This document shows, one piece after another, positions 1-9,931 of a stretch of 54,215 bases of DNA. The stretch spans positions 1 through 54,215 of the forward strand of contig CACYHX010000025.1 of the NCBI GenBank assembly GCA_902774365.1. The letters run 5' to 3'. The translations under genes were made by a program, and so were the position numbers. Positions within the stretch are counted from its first letter, which is position 1. Every line of letters starts with the position of its first letter. Source of the stretch: an uncultured Bacteroidia bacterium (GTDB lineage Bacteria; Bacteroidota; Bacteroidia; Bacteroidales; F082). The notes under the pieces were generated by a model that saw only the letters and a program-made list of their open reading frames with translations, searched no databases and was not told the origin of the DNA.

Positions 1-929
1 TACGCCAGAAGGTTGCCTCTTTCTGCAATGTCGACCTCGAATGCGTGGTGCAGAGCGAAGACCTGCCGAGCATCTACGAGGTGCCTGTCAACATGCAACG
101 CCAAGGTCTTGACGCTGCCCTGCTGCGCAAATTCGGCTTGCCGGTAGGAGAGACCCCCAAGATGGAAGGCTGGCACCGTTTCTTGGAGCTGCAACGCACT
201 GCCACCAAAGAGGTGCACGTAGGTCTAGTGGGTAAATACGATTTGCAAGACGCCTACAAGAGTATCCGCGAGAGCCTGATTTTGGCAGGCATCTACAACC
301 ACGTGAAGGTGAAGATCGACTTCATCAACAGCGAGAACATCACCAAGGAGAACGTTGCAGAACAACTCTCAGGCGTGGCAGGCATCCTGGTGTGTCCCGG
401 CTTCGGACAACGCGGCATCGAAGGCAAGATTGTCGCGGTGGAGTATGCGCGTGTCAACAACCTGCCCGCCTTCGGCGTATGCCTCGGCATGCAGATGATG
501 GTCATCGAGTTCGCCCGCAATGTGCTGGGCTACAAAGACGCCAACTCGAGCGAAATGGCCGATACTCCTCACAATGTCATCGACATGATGGAGGAGCAGA
601 AGACCATTACCAACCTGGGCGGCACCATGCGTCTGGGTGCCTACGGTTGTAACCTACGTGAAGGCAGTCGCGTGGCAGAGATCTACGGCACGCCACAAAT
701 CAGTGAGCGCCATCGCCACAGATACGAGTTCAACAACCTTTATAAAGACGAATACGAGAAAAACGGCATGAAATGCGTAGGCGTGAACCCCGAGAGCGAC
801 TTGGTCGAGATTGTCGAAATCCCCAGCCACCGTTGGTTCATCGGCACCCAGTTCCATCCCGAATACTCCAGCACCGTCTTGCATCCGCATCCCTTATTCT
901 TGAGTTTCATTAAAGAAATAGCCCAATAA
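1..929 (+). CDS. pyrG: CTP synthase, 3' part (5' end outside the window)
   Basis: The frame is open from base 3 and the gene is cut by the window edge; GTG at 45 is an internal codon and not a start. CTP synthase makes CTP from UTP, ATP and glutamine in the cytosol. The visible part covers the end of the amidoligase domain (RQKVASFCNV, then SIYEVPVNMQ) and the whole class I glutamine amidotransferase domain. The nucleophile Cys lies in GVCLGMQ and the His/Glu pair in QFHPEYSS. The stop at 927-929 is only 6 bp before the MscS-type gene, so the two are probably cotranscribed. The family assignment is secure. Confidence 0.97.
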   Translation, partial: RQKVASFCNVDLECVVQSEDLPSIYEVPVNMQRQGLDAALLRKFGLPVGETPKMEGWHRFLELQRTATKEVHVGLVGKYDLQDAYKSIRESLILAGIYNHVKVKIDFINSENITKENVAEQLSGVAGILVCPGFGQRGIEGKIVAVEYARVNNLPAFGVCLGMQMMVIEFARNVLGYKDANSSEMADTPHNVIDMMEEQKTITNLGGTMRLGAYGCNLREGSRVAEIYGTPQISERHRHRYEFNNLYKDEYEKNGMKCVGVNPESDLVEIVEIPSHRWFIGTQFHPEYSSTVLHPHPLFLSFIKEIAQ

Positions 930-935
930 TTCCCA

Positions 936-3563
936 ATGAAAAACAAACGCATTCTCTTCCTTGCCATCCTGCTGTTCACTACAGCGTCCATATTCGCCAT
1001 TTCATACGGCAAGAACCTTAACCGTACGCTCCGTATGCTGCGCAACGAGTTGAACGTCGACTACCAGCAAATCGACAAGAACCGCGAGCGACTCACCGAA
1101 GACTATGAGAAGCAACGTCAGAAGATGGTTGACATGATGAAGGAATGCGACGAGCTTTCGCTGACGTTGTATTCGCAGAAGCAGGGCTTCACCTTCGATG
1201 TGAGCTATGCATTGCAGCGGGTCACGCAGAAATACAACGAGTTCACCCAAGACCGCAGGCCTTTCGACCGCATCGTCAGCAACCTCAACGTCGAGATGGA
1301 ACGTCATGCGCGCCTCATAGAGTCGCTACGCCGACTCCCTCCCGAGATTGACAGTATTGTTGGCATCCCGGATAGTCTGCTCATCCATTACGACTCGCTC
1401 AACCCGCTTTTCTTCAGCAGTGTACATCTTGAGTTGGACCAAGAAATCAAGGCTATGGCCGACTCGATTTCCGTGATTCCTTTCGTGCTCGACGCTCAAG
1501 GCGAAGACGACCGCGATCAGTGTATCTATTATTCTGGTGAGATACTTAAGATGTATGCCGAGACCAAGGCCGTTGTGGTGGCCGACAGCATCCATTACTA
1601 CGAGACTTATTTACGTCTGAAGGAGACCTACGACTATGCCCACGACTATTATCAGGTGCTGCAGAACCGCATCTTTGTCGAAGGGCAGACGCCTTGGTAC
1701 ACCATCTTGCAACGCCCTGGACGCTACTGGCGACAAGCCATGGACGACGCGCATGAGAAATACGGCACAGCCTCGCTGTCGTCGTTGTTCAAGAGTGGCC
1801 AGACGGAGCAGTCGGACGACACGAACGCGGATTATTCGCTCCAGATTTACATCTTCATTTTCTTTGTCATCGAGCTGATGGCGATATGGTTCTTAGCTTC
1901 GCTTTTGCTTGTTCCCGCCTTCCGTTACTTCAAGCCATTTAAAAAGTATGTCGACAAGGAGATGAGGCGTTTCATCTCTTTGTTGTTCGCCATTTTTATC
2001 ACCATTATCCTCAATTCATGTATCGGTGGTGATGGTTTTCTCCATATCGCAGCACGTCTTACCAATACCTACCTTTGGCTGTTGGCGACCATCCTTCTTG
2101 CTTTGATGTTTAGGTTGAATTCCAATCAGTTGAAGCATGGTTTCAAGATGTACATGCCCACCCTTTGCATGGCTTTGGCAGTCATCGGCTTCCGTGTGGT
2201 CTTTATGCCCAACGCGCTGATGAACTTCATCTTCCCGCCCGTTCTTGTCGTTTTCTTCTTCTGGCAGCTCTATGCCTGCCTGAAGCACGCCAAGGAAATG
2301 GACCGCTTCGACCGTCTCTTTGGTTGGCTCTCTTTGTTGGCTCTTGGCGCTGCATCGGGTGTGGCCATCGCAGGCTATATCTTCGCCTCGTTGCTTATTC
2401 TGGTGTGGTGGTACTTCCAGTTGGCTTACATCCAAATCATTTACACGATCTTGTATCTTATCGTCCAATATCGCAAGAAACGGATGTCCAAACGCCTCAA
2501 CGACTACCGTTCGCGCATCAACTTTATCTCAGGCCCCGGCAAGGAGACCTTGATGTTTGGCGCCACTTGGTTTTACGATTTGGTCAAGGATGTGGTGATT
2601 CCCGTCATGGCACTGCTGTCTATCCCATCCAGTGTCCGCCTCGCTCTCAACGTGTTTGACTTCGATGACTTGTTCAGGAACATCTATTACCAAAACTTCG
2701 TGCAGTTGGTCAGCGATAGCGGTGCCGACACATTCAGACTGTCGTTCTACGGCATCTTTGTGTTGGTCAGTCTGTTTTTCTTGTTCCGCTATATCAGCCG
2801 TGCCTTGCATGCCATCTGGCAGCAAATCCGTTATGCGATCTTCTTGAAGAGGAACCATCGCAAGACCATCCGAAACAATGAAATTAATCTTTCGTTAGGC
2901 AACAGCATCATCAGTGTCTTGGTTTGGTTTACCTACATTGTCATTATTGTCCTTACGTTGCATATCCCCACCAGTTCGTTGAGCCTCGTGGCTGGTGGTC
3001 TCTCCGCTGGTATCGGTTTTGCCCTCAAGGACACCCTCAACAACTTCATCTACGGCATCCAGCTGATGTCGGGACGCCTGCGTGTCGGCGACTGGATTGT
3101 GTGCGACGGCATCCGCGGTAAAGTCACCCACATTGGTTATCAAAGCACTGAGATTGAGACCGTCGATGGTGCCGAGATGTCGTTCCTCAACGCCACATTG
3201 TTCGCCAAGAACTTCAGCAACCTCACCCGCAATCATGGCTATGAGTTCGTCAAAATCATCGTGGGTGTGGCCTATGGCACCGACATACAGCGTGTCAGAG
3301 AGTTGCTGACTGAGGCCATGAAGACTTTGCAAGACAAAGACACGTTTGGGCGCGACATCGTGGATTCGAATCGTGGCGTCACCATCTCCTTGGAGGACAT
3401 GGACGACAGCGCGGTCACCATCGCCGTGAAGCAGCGTGTGCTTGTGGCGGAGCGTGTTGGTTATATCGACCGTGCCAAAGAATTGATATACAATACTTTG
3501 AATGATAACGGCATTGCCATCCCCTTCCCGCAATGTGATGTGCATCTCGTCAAAGAAGAATAA
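936..3563 (+). CDS. Large MscS-family mechanosensitive channel
   Basis: An 875-residue inner-membrane protein. It has an N-terminal signal-like segment, a charged, probably coiled-coil periplasmic region to about residue 290, many hydrophobic helices from about 300 to 640, and an MscS channel module in the last ~230 residues. The pore-lining helix is recognisable as AGGLSAGIGFALKDTLNNF, followed by the beta domain (GDWIVCDGIRGKVTHIG). Channels of this type open on membrane tension and release solutes on osmotic downshock. The size resembles MscK/YbdG-like long members more than short MscS. It starts 6 bp after pyrG with no promoter in the gap. The exact subfamily and gating ligand cannot be told from sequence. 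Confidence 0.9.
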   Translation: MKNKRILFLAILLFTTASIFAISYGKNLNRTLRMLRNELNVDYQQIDKNRERLTEDYEKQRQKMVDMMKECDELSLTLYSQKQGFTFDVSYALQRVTQKYNEFTQDRRPFDRIVSNLNVEMERHARLIESLRRLPPEIDSIVGIPDSLLIHYDSLNPLFFSSVHLELDQEIKAMADSISVIPFVLDAQGEDDRDQCIYYSGEILKMYAETKAVVVADSIHYYETYLRLKETYDYAHDYYQVLQNRIFVEGQTPWYTILQRPGRYWRQAMDDAHEKYGTASLSSLFKSGQTEQSDDTNADYSLQIYIFIFFVIELMAIWFLASLLLVPAFRYFKPFKKYVDKEMRRFISLLFAIFITIILNSCIGGDGFLHIAARLTNTYLWLLATILLALMFRLNSNQLKHGFKMYMPTLCMALAVIGFRVVFMPNALMNFIFPPVLVVFFFWQLYACLKHAKEMDRFDRLFGWLSLLALGAASGVAIAGYIFASLLILVWWYFQLAYIQIIYTILYLIVQYRKKRMSKRLNDYRSRINFISGPGKETLMFGATWFYDLVKDVVIPVMALLSIPSSVRLALNVFDFDDLFRNIYYQNFVQLVSDSGADTFRLSFYGIFVLVSLFFLFRYISRALHAIWQQIRYAIFLKRNHRKTIRNNEINLSLGNSIISVLVWFTYIVIIVLTLHIPTSSLSLVAGGLSAGIGFALKDTLNNFIYGIQLMSGRLRVGDWIVCDGIRGKVTHIGYQSTEIETVDGAEMSFLNATLFAKNFSNLTRNHGYEFVKIIVGVAYGTDIQRVRELLTEAMKTLQDKDTFGRDIVDSNRGVTISLEDMDDSAVTIAVKQRVLVAERVGYIDRAKELIYNTLNDNGIAIPFPQCDVHLVKEE

Positions 3564-3567
3564 TGTG

Positions 3568-3575
3568 TACCTTTG
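3568..3575 (+). promoter_or_regulatory. Bacteroidota -7 promoter element (TACCTTTG)
   Basis: This is a perfect TAnnTTTG match 21 bp before the ATG at 3596. It overlaps the first codons of the longer frame opening at 3563, so it argues for the downstream start of the M28 gene. No clear -33 TTG was seen. Confidence 0.6.
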
Positions 3576-3595
3576 CAGCGAAAATTAAAAGTACT

Positions 3596-4597
3596 ATGAA
3601 AAGATATTTCATCCTCGTCATATCTGTTTTGTTGCTGGCTTCTTGCGGCGACAAACAGCCTCAAGGAACGACTACTGAGAAGCCCATGAAGACCGTCGTT
3701 GTCCCTTCTTTCAATGCCGACTCGGCCTATCAGTTTGTGGCCAAGCAGACCAGCTTCGGTCCGCGTGTGCCTGAGACGCAGGCTCATGCCGACTGTGCCG
3801 AATGGCTTGCGGCAAAGCTGAACGAATATACAGACACGGTCATTGTGCAAGACTTCCGCGCGCGTCTGTTCAATGGCAAGGGCATTGACGGACAAAACAT
3901 CGTGGGTGTGTTTCATCCCGAGGCCAAGAAGCGCGTCGTCCTCTGTGCCCACTGGGACTCGCGCCCATACGCCGACCACGACCCTGACGAAGCCAACATA
4001 CATACGCCTATCGACGGCGCCAACGACGGTGCCAGCGGGGTGGGGGTGCTCCTGGAATGTGCCCGTCAGTTCAAGCTCCAAACACTTCCCGAACATCTTG
4101 GCGTCGACATCGTCTTCTTTGACCTCGAAGACTATGGCCCTCATCAGCAAGAGAGCGAAAAGTATTACGACGATAAGGTCAACTACTGGGCGTTGGGGTC
4201 ACAGTATTGGTCGAAGACGCCGCATGTCTACGGCTATAAGGCCTACTACGGCATCCTCCTCGACATGGTGGGCGGCAGCAACCCCAACTTCCCCAAGGAG
4301 TACTACTCGCAAGGCTATGCCGCCTGGGTGAGCAACAAGGTGTGGCGCACGGCCTACGACCTCGGCTATCGTCCTTATTTCAGCAACGAGTTGGGCACGA
4401 TGATTAGCGACGACCATATCCCGATGAACCAAATCGCGGGTCTCCCCACTATTGACATCATCGACTTGCACCCCGAAAGCAGCAATGAATGCTTCCCCGA
4501 GGTGTGGCACACGCTCAATGATAACATAGAGCACATCGACAAGTCCACGCTAGGCATGGTTGGCGATGTGCTCCTACATGTGGTTTATGAGGAATAG
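3596..4597 (+). CDS. M28-family / glutaminyl-cyclase-like lipoprotein
   Basis: A 333-residue protein starting MKRYFILVISVLLLASCG, a clear lipoprotein signal with Cys17 as the lipidated residue. The frame is open from ATG 3563, but those 11 codons contain the promoter, so 3596 is chosen. Zinc-peptidase M28 landmarks are CAHWDSRP (His and Asp ligands), GANDGASG, FFDLEDYG, and a late WHTLNDNIEHID with the last His. The same layout is used by bacterial and animal type II glutaminyl cyclases, which form N-terminal pyroglutamate. Bacteroidota such as Porphyromonas carry a lipid-anchored enzyme of this kind. Aminopeptidase activity is the alternative; sequence alone does not decide. Confidence 0.85.
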   Translation: MKRYFILVISVLLLASCGDKQPQGTTTEKPMKTVVVPSFNADSAYQFVAKQTSFGPRVPETQAHADCAEWLAAKLNEYTDTVIVQDFRARLFNGKGIDGQNIVGVFHPEAKKRVVLCAHWDSRPYADHDPDEANIHTPIDGANDGASGVGVLLECARQFKLQTLPEHLGVDIVFFDLEDYGPHQQESEKYYDDKVNYWALGSQYWSKTPHVYGYKAYYGILLDMVGGSNPNFPKEYYSQGYAAWVSNKVWRTAYDLGYRPYFSNELGTMISDDHIPMNQIAGLPTIDIIDLHPESSNECFPEVWHTLNDNIEHIDKSTLGMVGDVLLHVVYEE

Positions 4598-4626
4598 GCC
4601 TTTCGGCTGCTAAACCACGGCTTCTA

Positions 4627-7269
4627 TTATTCCACAATGACTTTTCTGGTCACGACCTTTCCGCCGACGATGTTGACGAAATACAGTCCAGCCGGCAGGT
4701 CACTCATGTCGATGGTGGCTTGCTTTTCCATGCTGAATCTGCGCACTTCGACGCCATGCGAGTTGAGGATGTGGACACCCATGTGGCCCAACTCATAGTC
4801 AGTGGTGATGGTCATGTTGTTCTTCACGGGGTTGGGCGTGATGGTCACGTTGAACGGATCCTTGTCCACGTCAGGATACTCGGGCGTGTCAAGCAGGATG
4901 TCGGTGAAGTTGCTGTAGGTGACCACTTTGCCTGAGACCTTGATGTAGGGGTTGCTGGAGTCCTGGCAGTTTTGGCAGTTGTTTTGACCATTGACGCAGT
5001 CGGGATAGTTGGGGTGGCACTGGTCGACATAGTCGGGGGCGAATTCATAGGTCAGTTCAACACCGCCGTTGGCGAGGTAGTCGTTAAGGTCGTAACGCCA
5101 CACCAGTCCGATGCTGCCCGGGCACCAACCGCTGCGGTTGTAGGTCCATGTGCCATTTTGGGGCTGGCAGCCAGCGGGGTTGGGATTGCAGGTGCGCCAG
5201 AGATGTTGCGTGTAGGCGACAGCACCATTAAGCTTAATGTTGTGCGTGGCTTCGTAGAACTCGGCGGCGTTGCCGGTGTTGTAGTTGCCATTGGTGCCAC
5301 TGCTCCAGTTGTGGCCTGTGGAAACGAGGCGCAACTCAGCCTTTTCGACGCAAGGATCAAATTCAATGTTGCGGGTTGGCACTGAGCACAGGTTGGCATA
5401 GTCGCCGAAGCTGTAGTTGCCAAACCACAATTCGTTCATGTCGACATAGGAGTATTCGGGTGTTCCCTTGGTGTAGTCGAAGATGATGTTGGGGTTGTAG
5501 CCGTCGCCCGACCAAACGTCGAAGTGCAGCTCAAACTCGACGAGGCCCTGCAGCAGGGTGGTGAAGTCGCTGACGTCGAGGTCGTCGTCGCATTGCACGC
5601 CGAAGGGAGAGACATAACGGAACAGCTCGACCCATTCGCCACGATAGTTCTTCACACGGCAGTAACCCACGCGGTCATAGGGGTCGCAGTTGCCGTTTAC
5701 GCAGTTATGGTCATAATGCAAGTTGATGGCGTTGAAAGCGTTGACGTGTGTCGGGAAGGCATACTCGGCATGGCCAGTTGGTTCGCTGGGTGTCACCACA
5801 AAGTCGCCGCTGAAGGCGGTCAGCGACATGTCGTCGTAGTTGGTGGAGACTTCAAAGGTATTGGAGGCTGTCGTGACCTTGCCGCCCGTTTGGGTGATGG
5901 ATACCGTCATGTTGTAGGTGCCTTCGCCCGAGGGCGTCCAGGTGGTGTACCAATAGCCGTTATCAGGGTTGTCGGGATGGTCGGTCTTCAGGGTCAGCTC
6001 TTGTCCGTCGACGGAGCACTTCACCTCTTCGAACTTGAGGACGTCGGGGTGGTCGATGTAGGCGCTCAGCACGACGAGGACGGGGCTTTCGAAGTCAGGC
6101 ATGTAGACCTTGGTGCCTTCGTAGGGACGGCGTATGGTGATTTCAGGCGTGTAGTTCTCGGGGTCGACGACATAGAACGTACGGGTTATCGTGGGGGCGG
6201 CCATCCATTGTTCACCATCGCCAGGTTGCATGGCGCGCACTTTCACTTCGCCTTCTTCGCCTGTCAGCGTGAGGATGTTGCCTTCCACCGTGGCGGGGCC
6301 TTCGGCGACCTCAAAGGTCACGGGGAGACCCGATGATGCGGTGGCGTTCAGGGTGATAGGCTCGGCATTAATGAGTTGGTCGGTGATGGCTTCGAAGTCG
6401 ATGAATTGTTCTTCGAGTCCACCGGGGAAGTGACGCACGGTGAAGTTGTCGAAGCCACCCCAGCCGCTGTTCAGCATGAAGATTCTATCCCACATGGCGG
6501 GGTCGAACTTGTCGCCCGAGCCTGGTGTCAGGCCGATAGGCAGACCTTGGCACTCGGGGACAGGCTCAAATTCGCCATGGAGCACGTCGCGCTTCATGTA
6601 TAGAGTGACGGCGCCGGCGCCATTGTTGGCATCGAGGTTGATGGAGATTTTCCAGCGATACCATTGGTGTGAAGGCTCAAAATTGACATGGGCCGACAAT
6701 TTGTTGTTAGGCAGCACGACACCGCTCATAAAACGCGGGTCAGAGCTGACGTTGGTCGTCAGCATGTAGATGCCACCGTCCAGTTTGGTGCTTGTGGAGT
6801 CGGGGATGATAGGCTCGTGGTTGCCTTTGATGGGGGGTAGCACAAAGCCGTCGCCATCGCCGTCGTAGCCGATGCCGAAGAGGTCGCCCCAGTGTTCGCG
6901 CCACATGTCACATTCCACCTCAATGATACCGCCCGTTGAGAAGTCGAAGCCGTATTCGGAGATGGTGTGGGTGGCGATGTCGCCGTAGCTGGTGCCGGAG
7001 CAGGTGGAGAACACACCGATGGTTTCATCGGGAGTGGGCGTCCAGGGTTGGCTTCCCCAGAAATAGGCCATATAGTCGGTGTACATATATCTGCCGCCGT
7101 TGCCTGCACTATGTACCTTGGTGATCCAACCATGTTGGCCGTTGAGCGCAGGACGGTTGTCTGGGTCTCCTGTAGTATTGTAGTCATTGAAGTCGAAGGT
7201 GACCTCAGTTTGGGCCGTTAGGCCGATGGCAAAGGCCATCATGGTTAGAAGTAGAAAAACTCTTTTCAT
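4627..7269 (-). CDS. T9SS-exported PNGase F-like protein, copy A
   Basis: An 880-residue secreted protein with signal peptide 1-20. Residues ~25-285 look like a carbohydrate-binding jelly roll and 290-370 like an Ig-like stretch. Residues ~485-785 resemble peptide-N-glycosidase F, the enzyme that cuts N-glycans from asparagine. Aligned by eye to Elizabethkingia PNGase F, D60 corresponds to D532 (in CDPYDRVG) and E206 to E670 (in GNAAEF). E118 is replaced by D584 (HFDVW instead of the usual ETW). WNSSG/GWCPGS-type motifs are present (GHNWSSG, RSGWCPGS). Residues ~805-880 are a T9SS type A sorting domain with TPNP at the start. It lies 11 bp downstream of its paralogue and has no promoter of its own. 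Activity is uncertain because of the Glu to Asp change. Confidence 0.85.
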   Translation of the reverse strand: MKRVFLLLTMMAFAIGLTAQTEVTFDFNDYNTTGDPDNRPALNGQHGWITKVHSAGNGGRYMYTDYMAYFWGSQPWTPTPDETIGVFSTCSGTSYGDIATHTISEYGFDFSTGGIIEVECDMWREHWGDLFGIGYDGDGDGFVLPPIKGNHEPIIPDSTSTKLDGGIYMLTTNVSSDPRFMSGVVLPNNKLSAHVNFEPSHQWYRWKISINLDANNGAGAVTLYMKRDVLHGEFEPVPECQGLPIGLTPGSGDKFDPAMWDRIFMLNSGWGGFDNFTVRHFPGGLEEQFIDFEAITDQLINAEPITLNATASSGLPVTFEVAEGPATVEGNILTLTGEEGEVKVRAMQPGDGEQWMAAPTITRTFYVVDPENYTPEITIRRPYEGTKVYMPDFESPVLVVLSAYIDHPDVLKFEEVKCSVDGQELTLKTDHPDNPDNGYWYTTWTPSGEGTYNMTVSITQTGGKVTTASNTFEVSTNYDDMSLTAFSGDFVVTPSEPTGHAEYAFPTHVNAFNAINLHYDHNCVNGNCDPYDRVGYCRVKNYRGEWVELFRYVSPFGVQCDDDLDVSDFTTLLQGLVEFELHFDVWSGDGYNPNIIFDYTKGTPEYSYVDMNELWFGNYSFGDYANLCSVPTRNIEFDPCVEKAELRLVSTGHNWSSGTNGNYNTGNAAEFYEATHNIKLNGAVAYTQHLWRTCNPNPAGCQPQNGTWTYNRSGWCPGSIGLVWRYDLNDYLANGGVELTYEFAPDYVDQCHPNYPDCVNGQNNCQNCQDSSNPYIKVSGKVVTYSNFTDILLDTPEYPDVDKDPFNVTITPNPVKNNMTITTDYELGHMGVHILNSHGVEVRRFSMEKQATIDMSDLPAGLYFVNIVGGKVVTRKVIVE

Positions 7270-7280
7270 TTTAGGATTAT

Positions 7281-9824
7281 TTAATGGTTAATAAGAATCT
7301 TCTTGGTGACGACGCTACCACCCAGCATCTGCACGGTATAGACGCCCGAGGGCCAATGGCTCACGTCGAGGGTGCGCTGGCCTTCCATGGTGAAGGTGGC
7401 CACGATCTGTCCCTGCATGTTGAGCACCATCACGCTGATGGCACCTTTGTCGTAGTCGGTGCGGAGGGTGACTTGGCTGTTGGCGGGGTTGGGATAGATT
7501 TCAGTGTTGAAAGCCGATTCGGCATGGCCTTCGTGGACACTCACCAACAGGTCTTCGTCGTTGCTGTAGGTGATCACCTTACCCGACACACGCAATACTG
7601 GGTTGTCGGGGGCGGCACATTCTTCGCAGGTCACGTGGTCGACGCAGTCGGGATGGTTGGGGTGGCAATAATCGAGGTAGGTCGGGTCAAACTGATAGAA
7701 GAGCTCGGCCTGTCCTGCAGCGAGGTAGTCCGTCAGGTCGAAGTCCCACACCAGCCCGATGCTGCCTGGGCACCATCCGCTGCGGGGGTAGGTCCATGTG
7801 CCATTCTGAGGCTGGCAGCCCGCTGGGTTGGGGACGCAGTTGCGCCACAGGTGTTGGTCGTATTTGCTTTGGCCGTCCACGAAGATGTGGTGTGTGGCTT
7901 CATAGAACTCGGCGGCATTGCCCGTGTTGTAGCAGTTGGCGGTGCCGCTGCTCCAGTTGTGGCCGGTCGTTGTGATTTTCAGCTTGGCGGACTGTGCCTG
8001 CTCGCTGAAGGAATAATCTACGACGGGCACGGGTTGCTGGTTGGCATAGTCACCAAAGGCGAAGGTGCCAAACCAAATCTCGTCCACATCGGTATAAAGG
8101 TATTCAGGCGTGCCAGGGGTGAAGGTAAAGGTCAAAAAGGGATTGGAGCCGCTGCCGTTCCAAGTCTCCAGATAATACTCCATCTCCACCAAGCCTTGCA
8201 GAACGGAGGTGTAGTCGCTCACGTCCACATCGTCCTCGCATTCTACGCCAAAGGGGGTGATATAGCGGAACAACTCGATCCATTCGCCACGGTAGTTACG
8301 TACCTTCACACCGCCCACACGGTCGTAGGTGTCGCAGTTGCCGTCAACGCAAAAGTAATCGAAATGCGCCATGATTTTGTTGACCGTTCCCACGTGGGAA
8401 GGGAAGGCGTATTCGCCACGGTCACTGTGTTGGGTTGGCGTACACACCAAATCGCCATGCATGGTGACCACATCAAAACCTTCAAGCTGATTGATCAAGT
8501 GCACATTATTGTGATAGGTCGTCGTTTTTCCTCCCGACTGGGTGACGCTGACGTTCATGTCGAATAATCCAAAGTCGTTAGGGGTCCAAAAACCATAATA
8601 ATAGCCGTTGTCAGGGTCGTCGGGATAGTCGGTCTTCAACATGATTTCATCACCATCGATGGTGGCTTTGATTTCGGTGAACTTTACCACTTCTGGATGT
8701 TCGATGTAGGCCGACACCACAATCATCAGGGGATGAAGGGCGTCCATATAGGTTGCTTGGCCATCATAGGGGCGACGGATGGTCACCACGGGGTCATAGG
8801 CATCTGGGTCGACGACCTCAAAGGTCTTCACCACATCGGGGGCAGGCAGCCAGTCGGCGTTGCCAGATTGCGTGGCCTTGAACTTGACTACGCCCGTTTC
8901 ACCCGTCAAAGTGAGGATGTTTCCGTTGATGGTGGCAGGACCTTCCATCATCTCGAAACTGACGGGCAGTCCCGATGAGGCGGTAGCCACAAGGGTGATA
9001 GGCTCGTTGAATATCAGTTGGTTGGGGATGTCGGCCATCTCGATGAGTTGGGCGTTTCCGTCGGGCTGCTGGCGAACGAGGAGGTTGTCGAAGCCGCCCG
9101 TGCCGCCTTGTGAGTGGAAGAAAACGCCGTCCCACACATGGTAGTCTTTCATGTCGCCGCTGCCAGGGGTGAGGTTCATGCAGACGTTGGTGCAGCCTGC
9201 CATTTGTATCCATTCGCCTGTGCAGCCGGGCTTCACGAACACCGTCACGGCACCGGCGCCGTCGTAGGCCGTGAAGTCAAACGACATCTTGTAGCGCGTC
9301 CAGCCGCCTTGTTCGTAGTCGAAGGGAACGCTGCTGCCATCGGGCAGGCACACCTTGGCGTGGCCACTGTCGCCTTGGCTCTTGATGAAGACATACACGC
9401 CGCCGTCGGGGTCGGTCATGCCAGGCAGAATGTGGCCGTCGCCGTCAGCGTCGAATCCCACGCCGAAGAAGCTGCCCCACCAGGTGCGGTTCATGTCGAT
9501 TTCGAGGTCCATGATGCCGCCGTTCTGGAAATTGAAGTTGAAGTTGGACGAGGCCTTGCGCGTGGCGGTACGCCCCACGCCCGATCCGCCGTAGGGATAC
9601 CAGATGGCGATGCTCTCGTCGGGTGCCATGTCGGAGCCGCACACATAGCTGACGTCGAAGTCCTGCGACGAGGCGGCGGTCTGGTAGTGCGTCACCCATC
9701 CGTCTTGGCCGTTGAGGTTTTTCGAGCCTTCCGTAAGGCTGTTGAAGTCGTAGAGATATTCCACTTGGGCCGTCAATGATAAGGCCATCAGAATAGTCGC
9801 GATTAATAAGGTAAGTCTTTTCAT
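7281..9824 (-). CDS. T9SS-exported PNGase F-like protein, copy B
   Basis: An 847-residue paralogue of the protein at 4627-7269, with the same order of parts: signal peptide 1-20, jelly-roll-like region to ~255, Ig-like region ~260-340, PNGase F-like region ~455-755 and a T9SS C-terminal domain from ~776 (YPNP) to the end. All three PNGase F active-site acids appear to be kept: D501 (D60) in CDTYDRVG, E553 (E118) in YLETW and E639 (E206) in GNAAEF. It would therefore be the better candidate for an active N-glycan-removing enzyme at the cell surface. It is first in a two-gene minus-strand operon whose promoter faces away from the lipoprotein gene at 9932. Confidence 0.87.
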   Translation of the reverse strand: MKRLTLLIATILMALSLTAQVEYLYDFNSLTEGSKNLNGQDGWVTHYQTAASSQDFDVSYVCGSDMAPDESIAIWYPYGGSGVGRTATRKASSNFNFNFQNGGIMDLEIDMNRTWWGSFFGVGFDADGDGHILPGMTDPDGGVYVFIKSQGDSGHAKVCLPDGSSVPFDYEQGGWTRYKMSFDFTAYDGAGAVTVFVKPGCTGEWIQMAGCTNVCMNLTPGSGDMKDYHVWDGVFFHSQGGTGGFDNLLVRQQPDGNAQLIEMADIPNQLIFNEPITLVATASSGLPVSFEMMEGPATINGNILTLTGETGVVKFKATQSGNADWLPAPDVVKTFEVVDPDAYDPVVTIRRPYDGQATYMDALHPLMIVVSAYIEHPEVVKFTEIKATIDGDEIMLKTDYPDDPDNGYYYGFWTPNDFGLFDMNVSVTQSGGKTTTYHNNVHLINQLEGFDVVTMHGDLVCTPTQHSDRGEYAFPSHVGTVNKIMAHFDYFCVDGNCDTYDRVGGVKVRNYRGEWIELFRYITPFGVECEDDVDVSDYTSVLQGLVEMEYYLETWNGSGSNPFLTFTFTPGTPEYLYTDVDEIWFGTFAFGDYANQQPVPVVDYSFSEQAQSAKLKITTTGHNWSSGTANCYNTGNAAEFYEATHHIFVDGQSKYDQHLWRNCVPNPAGCQPQNGTWTYPRSGWCPGSIGLVWDFDLTDYLAAGQAELFYQFDPTYLDYCHPNHPDCVDHVTCEECAAPDNPVLRVSGKVITYSNDEDLLVSVHEGHAESAFNTEIYPNPANSQVTLRTDYDKGAISVMVLNMQGQIVATFTMEGQRTLDVSHWPSGVYTVQMLGGSVVTKKILINH

Positions 9825-9851
9825 CTATGTTGGTTTTTCATATTTTTGGGA

Positions 9852-9859
9852 CAAAAATA
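9852..9859 (-). promoter_or_regulatory. -7 promoter element (TATTTTTG) for the PNGase F-like pair
   Basis: A perfect TAnnTTTG on the minus strand, 28 bp before the ATG at 9824. It is divergent from the promoter at 9902-9909. Confidence 0.65.
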
Positions 9860-9901
9860 AAAAAATCCATGAAAATAATTTGCAAGTTTTTGAAAATGCT
9901 C

Positions 9902-9909
9902 TATTTTTG
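9902..9909 (+). promoter_or_regulatory. -7 promoter element (TATTTTTG)
   Basis: A perfect TAnnTTTG 22 bp before the ATG at 9932, with TTTG at 9879-9882 as a possible -33 element (19-bp spacer). Its place shows that the earlier in-frame ATG at 9827 is not the start. Confidence 0.7.
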
Positions 9910-9931
9910 TAGCGTAAAAAATCAATTCAAC

